Of a stretch of DNA of 42,771 bases, positions 33,203-40,858 are shown piece after piece. Source of the stretch: CAZDAM01 sp964503595 (GTDB taxonomy: Bacteria; Muiribacteriota; UBA6191). Position numbers and translations under genes: made by a program. The first letter of the stretch is position 1; the number at the start of each line of letters is the position of its first letter. Location: assembly GCA_964503595.1 (NCBI GenBank), contig CAZDAM010000014.1:1-42771 (forward strand), in the 5' to 3' direction. The notes under the pieces were generated by a model that was given only the letters and a program-made list of their open reading frames with translations, was not told the DNA's origin and searched no databases.

Positions 33203-35710
33203 ATGCGAAAATTCTGGATTGCAGGCTGCATTTTGCTTGGCCTTCAGGGAAATGCTGTCTTTGCGGATCTTATGGAAGGGATTGAAGCAACCGGGGAAAC
33301 CGGCCAGGAATCCGTCACTCAAACCGCTGCTGAAGAAGCTGCTGTCCTTCCCCCGGTCTGGGCCCGTTTTGAAACCGGAGAAGCCCCCAGAGCCAATGTC
33401 TACCGTTGGGTTCACAAAAGCGTGGTCAATCTCAATTCCCAGGTTGTTTCAACTCGCGGTGGAGTGAATATCCGTAAAATTCCTCTGCTGAACACAAGGG
33501 AAAATCCCACGCTGGTCCGTCAGGCGACCGAGTTTCCTCTGCTGGGTCAGGAAGGGGATTGGTACAAGATCGATGTGACCCGTGCCTTTGAGGATATGAG
33601 TGTGGCCAAATTCCGCATTGCCACCGTAGCCACCAATTCCAGTTCCCTGGCCCTGCGTCCGTCTCTGAACAGTTCTCGCAGTTCGGTAAGGGAATGGATG
33701 GCCAAAGGCAGCCGGGTTCAGATCCTTGAAACTCACGGGAGCTGGTGTCTGGTGAAGTTTGAAACCCAGTCGGGATTTGCCTCCTGTCGCTATCTGGGGG
33801 AAATCGGAGAAGAGGAAGAATACTGGCATCGGGATGTCACTCCTAAGGAAGGGCAGGCTCTTGCTGAGCTGTCATCTCTTCGGGAAGAAGTGCATTCCAC
33901 GGGTCCCATCGATCCCCAGAAGATTTTTACCTATGCAAGCAAGCTCAATAAGGCCCTTCCAACCATGCAGCTTCATGAGTTAAGCGCTGCCGTCCAGGAA
34001 ATTGAAGGACAGCTGGCTCGCCTCATGGATCTGAACGGTAGCGATGAAGAGCGCCGGATGGCTGAGCAGGCCAGAGAATACCGGGAACAGGTTTTTTACA
34101 ATATTGAGGCCCACCAAACAGAAGCAAGAGCGCTTCTGGATGCGGGTAAGCTCGATCAGGCTCTGGTTCATGCCCAGATTGGTGCTTACAAAACCCGTTA
34201 TTCCAACCGGGAAAATCTGGAGCTTCTGCATACGGTTCTGGAGGCCCAGGCCCAGGCAGAAACCGATCCTGAGCGCAGGGCTGGCCTGGAAGAGCAGGCT
34301 CAGTTTGTTCAGAGAACACTGGGTTCCAGCATTGCTGCTCCGGCTCCTGAGGTTGATTTTTCCCAGTCCGGAGAAGAGGGTGAGACAGGTGGACTGCCTT
34401 CCCAGAATGAAATTGACGAACTTCTTACGGAAGCGCGCCGTCTGAATGATCAGCAGAAATATCAGGAAGCTCTGGATCTTGGTCTGTCCCTTCTGGACAG
34501 AACTGAGGGCAAGTCGGTGAAGGTCAAGCTGTTCTTGGGAGTTCAGCTTCAGCAGATGGCAGCCATGCCCCAGTATGCCGAGCAGTCGGCTTCCTTTCGT
34601 TCCCGTTCCACGGTTTATATCGAAGAAGCCCAGGAGGGCCTTCAGGAAAACCTGGATGTTTACCCGGATAACTTGGAGTGGCAGGAAGATATCGAGGAAA
34701 TTCTGGCCCATGAGCCGGAGGTTCCTCTTGAGCCGACAGCAGAAGATCGGGCTATTGATGATGTGATTGATGATGTTCTGGAAAAAAATCGTATTCGCTA
34801 CTACACCAGGGGCAAGGATCGTCTGGAAGCCCTGGATCGGGAAATTGAAGCCAAAGCCTCCAAGGTGAAATTCTATCTTGCCCAGCAGTATGTCATTTTA
34901 GCTCGGGTTTACCGGGGCCAGGCTTCACGCTGGCTTGAGAAAGCCGTGACTGAACTGGATGCCGCCACGGCTCTTCGGGGGCAGTATCTGCAAACCTTTA
35001 CTGAAAACAGCCTGTGGGCAGATCGGGCTTTGGAGCTGCGGGCTGAGCTTGCCGGCCGTCTGGGAAATCGTCTGAATGAGCCCGTCGGTGAAGGTGAGGA
35101 ATCCACAGATACGGCAGTAGAGGAAAGCACCCCGGAGGAAACCGGGGGCAATGAGATTTCGATTACCCGTTTTGAAATGAATGCCCTGACAACTCTGGCA
35201 ATTCTTGAAGCCGGGGCCCTTTGCCAGGAAGAAGTTCTGGATGTGGCCCAGGTGGTTTTCAACCGGATTCACTCCCCACCATTCAATCAGAGCAATGTGA
35301 GTGCCGTGGTCTTTGCCTCCGGTCAGTTCGAGCCTTTTTTCACAATTCTTGGGCGTTCCAACCGCAGTCGCCGGGCCAGAATTTTTACATCTCAGAACGA
35401 GTCGGCCGCTTTTGCCTCGCAAAGGAGAAGGGGCCTGTCCCGCAGCATGGCCTTAAGTCGTATTCGTGGAGTGGAAACCGATTTGCAGGATGTCAGCAAG
35501 ATGAGGGCTGCCAGAACCTTTGTTGGAGGCCGAACCTTCTTTCTGGGAGCTAATATGTCCTTTCATCCGGATCGGGGGGACAAGCGCCGCCGCCGGGGCT
35601 GTAATCACTACAAGATTGGGCTGAGCCGTTCCGATGTCAATCGTCACCGCCGCTATCTGGAGCGTCTGGAAGAGCAGGGTCCTCTGAAAGTGACAGCCCG
35701 TGGTTCCTGA
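33203..35710 (+). CDS. secreted SleB-type cell wall hydrolase with SH3 domains
   Basis: An 835-residue protein with signal peptide MRKFWIAGCILLGLQGNAVFA. Residues about 70-190 look like two bacterial SH3 domains (VSTRGGVNIRKIPLL...EGDWYKID and NSSSLALRPSLN...HGSWCLVKF, with GFASCRYLGEI). Residues 200-650 are charged and helical with TPR-like or coiled-coil repeats. Residues 660-800 are a Hydrolase_2 (SleB/CwlJ) domain with catalytic Glu in LAILEAGALCQEE, then VVFNRIHSP and SGQFEPF. SleB enzymes act on peptidoglycan as amidases or lytic transglycosylases, so a role in wall remodelling is likely. GGGGAG precedes the ATG. A decayed copy of the gene lies upstream. Confidence 0.9.
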   Translation: MRKFWIAGCILLGLQGNAVFADLMEGIEATGETGQESVTQTAAEEAAVLPPVWARFETGEAPRANVYRWVHKSVVNLNSQVVSTRGGVNIRKIPLLNTRENPTLVRQATEFPLLGQEGDWYKIDVTRAFEDMSVAKFRIATVATNSSSLALRPSLNSSRSSVREWMAKGSRVQILETHGSWCLVKFETQSGFASCRYLGEIGEEEEYWHRDVTPKEGQALAELSSLREEVHSTGPIDPQKIFTYASKLNKALPTMQLHELSAAVQEIEGQLARLMDLNGSDEERRMAEQAREYREQVFYNIEAHQTEARALLDAGKLDQALVHAQIGAYKTRYSNRENLELLHTVLEAQAQAETDPERRAGLEEQAQFVQRTLGSSIAAPAPEVDFSQSGEEGETGGLPSQNEIDELLTEARRLNDQQKYQEALDLGLSLLDRTEGKSVKVKLFLGVQLQQMAAMPQYAEQSASFRSRSTVYIEEAQEGLQENLDVYPDNLEWQEDIEEILAHEPEVPLEPTAEDRAIDDVIDDVLEKNRIRYYTRGKDRLEALDREIEAKASKVKFYLAQQYVILARVYRGQASRWLEKAVTELDAATALRGQYLQTFTENSLWADRALELRAELAGRLGNRLNEPVGEGEESTDTAVEESTPEETGGNEISITRFEMNALTTLAILEAGALCQEEVLDVAQVVFNRIHSPPFNQSNVSAVVFASGQFEPFFTILGRSNRSRRARIFTSQNESAAFASQRRRGLSRSMALSRIRGVETDLQDVSKMRAARTFVGGRTFFLGANMSFHPDRGDKRRRRGCNHYKIGLSRSDVNRHRRYLERLEEQGPLKVTARGS

Positions 35711-36641
35711 TTTTTTCCTGCGTCTGATTCTTTTTCTGATTTGTACCCGGGGAATCCATGCCTATGAATTTTCCTTGCCGGTAGGGCTGGAAAAGGGTGG
35801 GCTTCCCATGCCGGCAGATGAAGGAGTCAGCCTCTACCCCCCTCCAATGCAGGTTCTGGATGACAGTCTTTATGTCTTGCATGCGCCAAAGCAGGAAATC
35901 AGGGTTTATTCCAAGGACTCCGAACTGATTCGCACGATCTCGACTCAGACCGAGACTCTTACCACCTGGGGACCTTTTCAGGATTTCACGGCAGCCCATG
36001 GCCAGCAGTTTTTTCTGGCCGGATGGTCTGGCCGTCGTTTGGTCAGTCTTGATACCAGTATGGGGATTTCTCGTCTTCTGGCTTCAGGAGGTGGACATCG
36101 GGATTATTTCCGCTCGGTAGGCCGTCTGGTCTTTCGGGATGGCTTCCTGTTTGCCAGTGACTTCCGGGAAGGCTCGGTACGTATTTTCTCCACGATCGGA
36201 AATCTTCTGGGGAATATCGCCGGAGGGGGAGTCCAGTTCTACCCTCTTTCGGCCAATGAAGTTTTACGGGTTGTGGAAAGAGGCGAACTTTCGATTGTCC
36301 AGACCATTCAGCTGGGTGGTCGGGCCCATTCCTTTTTTGAGCACGACAAGGGCAGTGACAGTGCGGCCAACAGTCTTCAGCTGATTGGAGCGGATCTTTA
36401 TCGCAGAATCTATCTGGAAAAGGTTTATGCAGCTGAACTTGGCCTGCGCAAAGCTGAGGTTCTGCAGCTGACAGCCACCGGAAAGCTTCTGGCGCGCCAG
36501 GATTTTGCCCTGACAGAAAAAGAGTATTTTGAGTTTGAAACCCATTTTCTGATTCTTCCCAATGGAGTGGCCCGGGTTCACCTGAACGAAGCAGAATCCG
36601 GGAACGAACTTCAGATTACGGAAGTGCAGTTTCAGCGTTGA
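35700..36641 (+). CDS. secreted propeller-like hypothetical protein
   Basis: A 313-residue protein starting with a GTG that overlaps the hydrolase stop by 11 bp. Signal peptide MVPDFFLRLILFLICTRGIHA. Repeats such as LDDSLYVLHAPKQEIRVYSK, RRLVSLDTSMGISRLLASGG and FLFASDFREGSVRIFSTIGN look like NHL- or six-bladed beta-propeller units. No catalytic residues are visible. Co-transcription with the SleB-type hydrolase suggests a regulatory or targeting partner for it, but no sequence feature proves this. The end converges with and overlaps the 36616-37158 gene by 26 bp. Confidence 0.65.
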   Translation: MVPDFFLRLILFLICTRGIHAYEFSLPVGLEKGGLPMPADEGVSLYPPPMQVLDDSLYVLHAPKQEIRVYSKDSELIRTISTQTETLTTWGPFQDFTAAHGQQFFLAGWSGRRLVSLDTSMGISRLLASGGGHRDYFRSVGRLVFRDGFLFASDFREGSVRIFSTIGNLLGNIAGGGVQFYPLSANEVLRVVERGELSIVQTIQLGGRAHSFFEHDKGSDSAANSLQLIGADLYRRIYLEKVYAAELGLRKAEVLQLTATGKLLARQDFALTEKEYFEFETHFLILPNGVARVHLNEAESGNELQITEVQFQR

Positions 36642-37158
36642 AACTGGTTTTCCAGAACAGTTCGTAGCGGATTTCCCCGCGCTTGAATTCGTGGACCATC
36701 AGGCGTTTTTTGAGATAGAGGCTCTTTTCTTGAATTCCGTATTCTTCCTGAATCAGTAATTCGGGATTGAGGCGAAACAGGGCTTTAGGTCCTTCATGGT
36801 AAAACACGGCCTTTTCAAAAGATTGATCCCCTGGTCCGGTAAAGGTAACGGTTTTTGTGGTTTCTCTTTTTTTACAGGTGGAGTGAACCTTTAGGACATG
36901 AGCATACAGATTGGGAGGGAATTCCGGAAAAACATAGTCGCTCATGGAGGTGAAATCACCCATCTGGCGAGGCTCTTCTCCGTTCTTGAAGATTTCCGTA
37001 TAAAGAAGTTTTTTCCTGAGGCTTAGCGGAGAAACAATCTGATAGAGGCGCAGAGTATAGGATTTGAGCTCACCAGTTGAGGCAGCCCGCGAAAGATCTA
37101 TCCCGAAGCTTGGGGGGATCAGGCATAGAATCAAGCATACTCGCGACCAAAAACCCAA
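36616..37158 (-). CDS. small secreted hypothetical protein
   Basis: A 180-residue protein with signal peptide MGFWSRVCLILCLIPPSFG. The mature part is rich in aromatic and charged residues (YVFPEFPPNLYAHVLKVHST, FWKTSFNAE) and probably folds as an antiparallel beta-sandwich. No family is recognised. The start lies 27 bp inside the end of yaaA, so it is translated from the same message. Its 3' end overlaps the convergent 35700-36641 gene. Confidence 0.6.
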   Translation of the reverse strand: MGFWSRVCLILCLIPPSFGIDLSRAASTGELKSYTLRLYQIVSPLSLRKKLLYTEIFKNGEEPRQMGDFTSMSDYVFPEFPPNLYAHVLKVHSTCKKRETTKTVTFTGPGDQSFEKAVFYHEGPKALFRLNPELLIQEEYGIQEKSLYLKKRLMVHEFKRGEIRYELFWKTSFNAETALP

Positions 37159-37904
37159 TGATTCTCCTTGGACAGATCCGCTAAAAATCGGTAGCCACCA
37201 CCCTGAAAGTCTTTCAGTTCATCTGCTTTTTCCAGTTTTTCCCGTACCAGAAAATCGGCCATCATGCCCCGGGCACGTTTGGAGTTCAGGGCAATCGTGC
37301 GCCATTTTCCAGCCCGCATTTCCTTGAAGTCAATCTGAATCACCGGAAGCCTGAGAGCCTTTTTGTCCACCGCAGCAAAATATTCGTTTGAAGCCAGATT
37401 GATGATATGAGTGGCTTTGCTAGCCTTGGCATCGTATTCCAGAGCATCCGAAATTTTCCTGCCCCAGAATTCGTACAGGTTTTTGCCCTTGGGGTTTTGA
37501 AATTTCGTACCCATTTCAAGACGGTAGGGGGCTATCAGATCCAAAGGTCTGAGAAGACCATAGAACCCACTTAGAATCCTCAGGCTTTTCTGGGCATGTT
37601 CAAGCTCCTCGGGGCTCCATTCACGGGCTTTGAGATTCTGGTACACATCGCCGGTAAACATGAAGGCCGCAGGACGTCCGCTTTCCTGGCTTTCAGGCAT
37701 GGAAAATTCTTGGTAGCGTTCGAAATTGAGGAAGGCCAGCTTTTCACTGATTCCCATCAGCCGCATGAAATCAGCCGGCTTAAGTTTTTTCAGACCTTTG
37801 AGCAGTGTTCCGGCCTCTGGAAGAAAGCGGCAGATGGTGGCGTTTTCAGACTCAGGACAGTTTTCATCAAGAGATTTGGCGGGAGATAGAAGAGCGATCA
37901 ACAT
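37131..37904 (-). CDS. yaaA: YaaA family peroxide-stress protein
   Basis: A 257-residue protein of the YaaA/UPF0246 family. MLIALLSPAKSLDEN, RPAAFMFTGDVYQNLKA, LRILSGFYGLLRPLDLIAPY, RLEMGTKFQNPKGKNLYEFW and INLASNEYFAAV are diagnostic blocks in order. YaaA lowers free iron and protects from hydrogen peroxide damage in E. coli. The ATG at 37904 (Met 4 of the longest frame) is used because MLIALLSPAKS is the family start. The -10 TAGTCT ends 9 nt before it. Confidence 0.94.
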   Translation of the reverse strand: MLIALLSPAKSLDENCPESENATICRFLPEAGTLLKGLKKLKPADFMRLMGISEKLAFLNFERYQEFSMPESQESGRPAAFMFTGDVYQNLKAREWSPEELEHAQKSLRILSGFYGLLRPLDLIAPYRLEMGTKFQNPKGKNLYEFWGRKISDALEYDAKASKATHIINLASNEYFAAVDKKALRLPVIQIDFKEMRAGKWRTIALNSKRARGMMADFLVREKLEKADELKDFQGGGYRFLADLSKENHWVFGREYA

Positions 37905-37913
37905 ACAAAGCAT

Positions 37914-37942
37914 AGACTAGCCAAAATTTAGGCTTCTGGCAA
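37914..37942 (-). promoter_or_regulatory. promoter ending 9 nt before yaaA
   Basis: Minus strand TTGCCA-N17-TAGTCT, ending 9 nt before the ATG at 37904, so the leader would be 0-3 nt. No ribosome site is visible. Confidence 0.4.
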
Positions 37943-37944
37943 GT

Positions 37945-38376
37945 TCAGGGCAATTCTGGGTAGTTGTTTTCTTCGGGAAGATACTGAAGTAGAAGACGGG
38001 CGGTTTCGCGATTGTTGAATTCCAGCACATAACGGCGGGCAAAAAGAAAATAAGGCAGATTCATGATGACAATGGAGATCAGCATCATCCCGCCAATGAC
38101 AGCGGAGGTACTTTGAATCGGCGTGAGGAAAATCAATCCGATAGCGGTCAGGGCAATGCTGATATCAAAGCCGGCCAGCCAGTACTGGCGGAGATAGAGA
38201 TGGTGGGCTCCTGCTCCAAAAAGCCACAGAAGCAGAGCGAAGACCCCGGGGCTCCGAAGAGCTCTTGCCTGCTGTCGCCGAAAATCACAGCGATCTTCGG
38301 CGGGAAGCCGGGATATAACCATCTCCAGACTGGACTTCTGCTCTTCCAGTTCTTGGCGATCTGGCAAGGAAAACAT
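37945..38376 (-). CDS. TM2-domain-like membrane protein
   Basis: A 143-residue protein from Met 3 of the longest frame (ATG at 38376), chosen because a -10 element ends 6 nt upstream; the ATG at 38382 would abut that element. A helical, charged N-terminal part (ELEEQKSSLEMVISRLP, then RRQQARALRS) is followed by ALLLWLFGAGAHHLYLRQYW and helices to about residue 125. This resembles a TM2 domain (FxxGxxGxHxFYLG), a two-helix membrane module of unknown role. The end lies close to the yaaA promoter. Confidence 0.65.
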   Translation of the reverse strand: MFSLPDRQELEEQKSSLEMVISRLPAEDRCDFRRQQARALRSPGVFALLLWLFGAGAHHLYLRQYWLAGFDISIALTAIGLIFLTPIQSTSAVIGGMMLISIVIMNLPYFLFARRYVLEFNNRETARLLLQYLPEENNYPELP

Positions 38377-38382
38377 GCACAT

Positions 38383-38412
38383 ATCATATCTTTATATGGG
38401 GTTTCTGTCCAA
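38383..38412 (-). promoter_or_regulatory. promoter ending 6 nt before the TM2-like start
   Basis: Minus strand TTGGAC-N18-TATGAT, then ATGTGC and the ATG at 38376. The hexamer directly adjoins the upstream ATG. Confidence 0.5.
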
Positions 38413-38452
38413 ACACGGTCCCCGGATTTTTGTTTCGTGCCAGGATTTGATC

Positions 38453-38746
38453 ATGCAGCAGAGGTTTGAAGTGAAGAAAAAACTGGTGCGTTTTGACTGG
38501 GCGATCAAGAAAATTCTTCGACAGAAACCCAATTTCAAGGTTCTGGAAGGTTTCATTCCCTGCATTCTGAATCAGAAAATCAAAATCCGGCAGACTCTTG
38601 AGAGCGAATCCAACAAGGATTTTGAACTTCAGAAATACAATCGTGTGGATATTCTGTGTCTGGATGAAATACTTGAAATAAAAAAAGCGGCGAAAACCCA
38701 TCGGTTTTCGCCGCGTGATGGTCATTTTTGGGTTCAGTATTCGTAA
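38453..38746 (+). pseudogene. Rpn/PD-(D/E)XK nuclease-transposase family, truncated remnant
   Basis: The frame begins VKKKLVRFDWAIKKILRQKP, then NFKVLEGFIPCIL, LESESNKDFELQKYNRVDIL. This is the N-terminal block of the Rpn (recombination-promoting nuclease, PDDEXK_2) family, where the conserved D of RVDIL is a nuclease ligand. Homology stops after VDILCLDEILEI at about 38670, just before the catalytic ExK segment. The rest of the frame reads through the hbd terminator hairpin, so it is an accidental tail. Intact relatives are about 250-300 residues. AGGA precedes the ATG at 38453. Confidence 0.75.
38680..38714 (-). terminator. intrinsic terminator after hbd
   Basis: GCGGCGAAAACC-GATG-GGTTTTCGCCGC on the minus strand is a perfect 12-bp stem followed by seven T. 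It begins 19 bp after the hbd stop. Confidence 0.95.
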
Positions 38747-39573
38747 AATCCACGACCGGATTTACGGCCCATCCACCCGGCTGCCACCATTTTTCTTAAA
38801 AGTGGGCAGGGACGATATTTGGTATCCCCCAGATCCTTATGGAGTACTTCCATAATGAAGAGGCAGGTATCAAGACCAATCAGATCCGCCAGGGTCAGGG
38901 GCCCCATAGGGTGATTCATGCCGAGCTTCATGACGGTATCAATCGATTCACGGGTAGCAACGCCTTCCATGAGACAGTAAACGGCCTCGTTGATCATGGG
39001 CATGAGAATACGGTTACTGATGAATCCCGGAAAATCGTTGACCTCGCAGGGTGTTTTTCCAATGGCTTCAGAAAGCTCCGTGATGGTTTTTGTGGTTTCA
39101 TCAGAAGTCTGAATGGCACGAATGACTTCCACCAGTTGCATCAGTGGGACCGGATTCATGAAGTGCATGCCAATGACTTTATCTGGTCGCTTGGTCGCAG
39201 CGGCAATTTCCGTAATGGAAATGGAAGAAGTGTTGGTGGCTAAAATGGCGTCCTTTTTGACGATTTCATCTAAAGCTGCAAACAGTTCCCGCTTGATCCG
39301 GGCATTTTCAACGATTGCTTCTACAACCAGATCACAGTCGGCCAGATCGGAAAGCTCAGTTGTGGTCGTCAGACGACTTAAGCTGGCATCCCTGAGCTCT
39401 TCTGGAATTTTGCCCTTTTCCGCCAGTTTGGAAAGAGATTTTGTGATGACCCCGATACCTTTTTTGAGAACTTCTGGACTCAGATCCCGCAAAATGACGT
39501 CATGCCCGGCCTGAGCAAAAACCTGGGCAATTCCGCCCCCCATCTGTCCAGCACCAATGACTCCTACTTTCAT
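38734..39573 (-). CDS. hbd: 3-hydroxybutyryl-CoA dehydrogenase
   Basis: A 279-residue NAD(P)-dependent enzyme that interconverts acetoacetyl-CoA and 3-hydroxybutyryl-CoA. VGVIGAGQMGGGIAQVFAQAG at the start is the Rossmann motif; LVVEAIVENARIKRELF, ATNTSSISITEIA, IGMHFMNPVPLMQLVEVI with the catalytic His, and NDFPGFISNRILMPMINEA are canonical. It has the short, single-domain length of Hbd. The ATG at 39573 has GAGAGGAAGC before it and overlaps the thiolase stop as ATGA, so it is co-translated with that gene. Confidence 0.96.
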   Translation of the reverse strand: MKVGVIGAGQMGGGIAQVFAQAGHDVILRDLSPEVLKKGIGVITKSLSKLAEKGKIPEELRDASLSRLTTTTELSDLADCDLVVEAIVENARIKRELFAALDEIVKKDAILATNTSSISITEIAAATKRPDKVIGMHFMNPVPLMQLVEVIRAIQTSDETTKTITELSEAIGKTPCEVNDFPGFISNRILMPMINEAVYCLMEGVATRESIDTVMKLGMNHPMGPLTLADLIGLDTCLFIMEVLHKDLGDTKYRPCPLLRKMVAAGWMGRKSGRGFYEY

Positions 39574-40754
39574 GCTTCCTCTCTTTTTACAATCATGGCG
39601 ACAGCATTGCCGCCTCCAAGACAAAGTCCAGCCAGCCCTATGGATTTTTCATGCCTTTCAAGGGCATAAAGCAGGGTTGTCAGGATTCGGGCACCACTGG
39701 CTCCGATGGGATGTCCCAGAGCAATGGCTCCCCCGTGGACGTTGATTTTTTCAGGGTTCAGTTTCAGTTCCTGAGCAATGGCACAGGAGGCAGCGGCGAA
39801 GGCCTCGTTGATTTCAAACAGATCGATTTCATCTGCGCTTCTGCCGGTTTTCTCAAGGAGTTTCTGGATGGCATCCACCGGAGCCATCATGACCCATTCA
39901 GGAGCCATACCCCCGGTGGAATAACCCTCTACGGAAGCCATGATTTTAAGCCCGAGTTTTTTGGCGTGTTCACGGTGAGTAATGACCAAAGCCGCGGCTC
40001 CATCATTGATGGTGGAGGCATTGCCAGCTGTGACTGACCCGTCTTTTTCAAAAGCCGGACGCAGTTTAGAAAGTGATTCCAGTGTGCTTTCCCCCCGAAT
40101 GCCTTCATCTTCACTGACAAGGGTGCTGCCTTTTCTGCCCACGACCTCAAAGGCTTCGATTTCGGCTTGAAGGGCTCCGTCTGCCAAAGCTTTTGCGGCT
40201 TTGAGCTGGGAATTCAAGGCATATTCATCCTGCATTTCCCGGCTGATTTTATGTTCCCGGGCAGCCAGCTCGGCAGTGGAACCCATGTGAAAATCGTTAT
40301 AGACATCCCAAAGACCATCAGAAACCATGGAATCCTCGATCTGTCCGTGGCCCATTCTTAAGCCATCCCGCCCCTTCCTTAAGATATAAGGGGACTGGGA
40401 CATATTTTCCATGCCTCCGGCAACAATCAGATCCGCATCCCCGGCTTTGATGGCCTGAGCTGCGAGCATGATGGCCTTCAGGCCGGAACCACAGACCTTG
40501 TTGACAGTGAAAGCACCGACAGAATCAGGAATCTGGGCTAATCTTGCGGCCTGACGGGCTGGATTCTGGCCAAGGCCAGCCTGAAGGACATTGCCCATAA
40601 TGACTTCATCAACCTGTTCGGGTTTGGCTTTGGCCCGCAAAAGAGCATGTTTGATGACATGGGCTCCAAGTTCGGTGGCTTTGACACTACAAAGCCCGCC
40701 CTGAAATTTCCCCATAGGGGTGCGGCAGGCGGATGCAATCACGATTTCACGCAT
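39570..40754 (-). CDS. acetyl-CoA C-acetyltransferase (thiolase), paralogue 2
   Basis: A 394-residue thiolase with NKVCGSGLKAIM (acyl Cys), GGMENMSQSPYI, GNASTINDGAAA, NEAFAAASCAIA, GGAIALGHPIGASGA and GLCLGGGNAVA. It forms a two-gene operon with hbd, the classic arrangement for making 3-hydroxybutyryl-CoA. The next step (crotonase or PHB synthase) is not in the window. The ATG at 40754 follows ACGGAGGACTCAC. A promoter lies 40 bp upstream. It differs from the other thiolase at 14711-15895 in active-site loop and intermediate residues, so the two probably serve different fluxes. Confidence 0.95.
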   Translation of the reverse strand: MREIVIASACRTPMGKFQGGLCSVKATELGAHVIKHALLRAKAKPEQVDEVIMGNVLQAGLGQNPARQAARLAQIPDSVGAFTVNKVCGSGLKAIMLAAQAIKAGDADLIVAGGMENMSQSPYILRKGRDGLRMGHGQIEDSMVSDGLWDVYNDFHMGSTAELAAREHKISREMQDEYALNSQLKAAKALADGALQAEIEAFEVVGRKGSTLVSEDEGIRGESTLESLSKLRPAFEKDGSVTAGNASTINDGAAALVITHREHAKKLGLKIMASVEGYSTGGMAPEWVMMAPVDAIQKLLEKTGRSADEIDLFEINEAFAAASCAIAQELKLNPEKINVHGGAIALGHPIGASGARILTTLLYALERHEKSIGLAGLCLGGGNAVAMIVKREEA

Positions 40755-40791
40755 GTGAGTCCTCCGTATCAGATGAAAAAATGGCGGGGCC

Positions 40792-40820
40792 ATGCTACTC
40801 CCAAAGCCCTGAAAAAGCAA
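40792..40820 (-). promoter_or_regulatory. promoter for the thiolase-hbd operon
   Basis: Minus strand TTGCTT-N17-TAGCAT. Its -35 overlaps the end of the T-tract of the terminator of the 40859 gene, so termination of one gene and initiation of the next share bases. Confidence 0.55.
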
Positions 40821-40847
40821 AAAAGCCCCCCGCTGGAGCAGGGGGCT
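40819..40847 (-). terminator. intrinsic terminator of the surface-protein gene
   Basis: On the minus strand AGCCCCC, then TGC-TCCA-GCG, then GGGGGCT form an interrupted 9-bp stem followed by TTTTTT. It begins 12 bp after the stop. Confidence 0.85.
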
Positions 40848-40858
40848 GATTTGTATCC

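Noticed and set aside
33980..34711. Minus-strand frame of 243 codons opposite the SleB-type hydrolase
   Set aside because: Lies in the helical middle region of the hydrolase, where biased codon use opens the reverse frame; no start signal.
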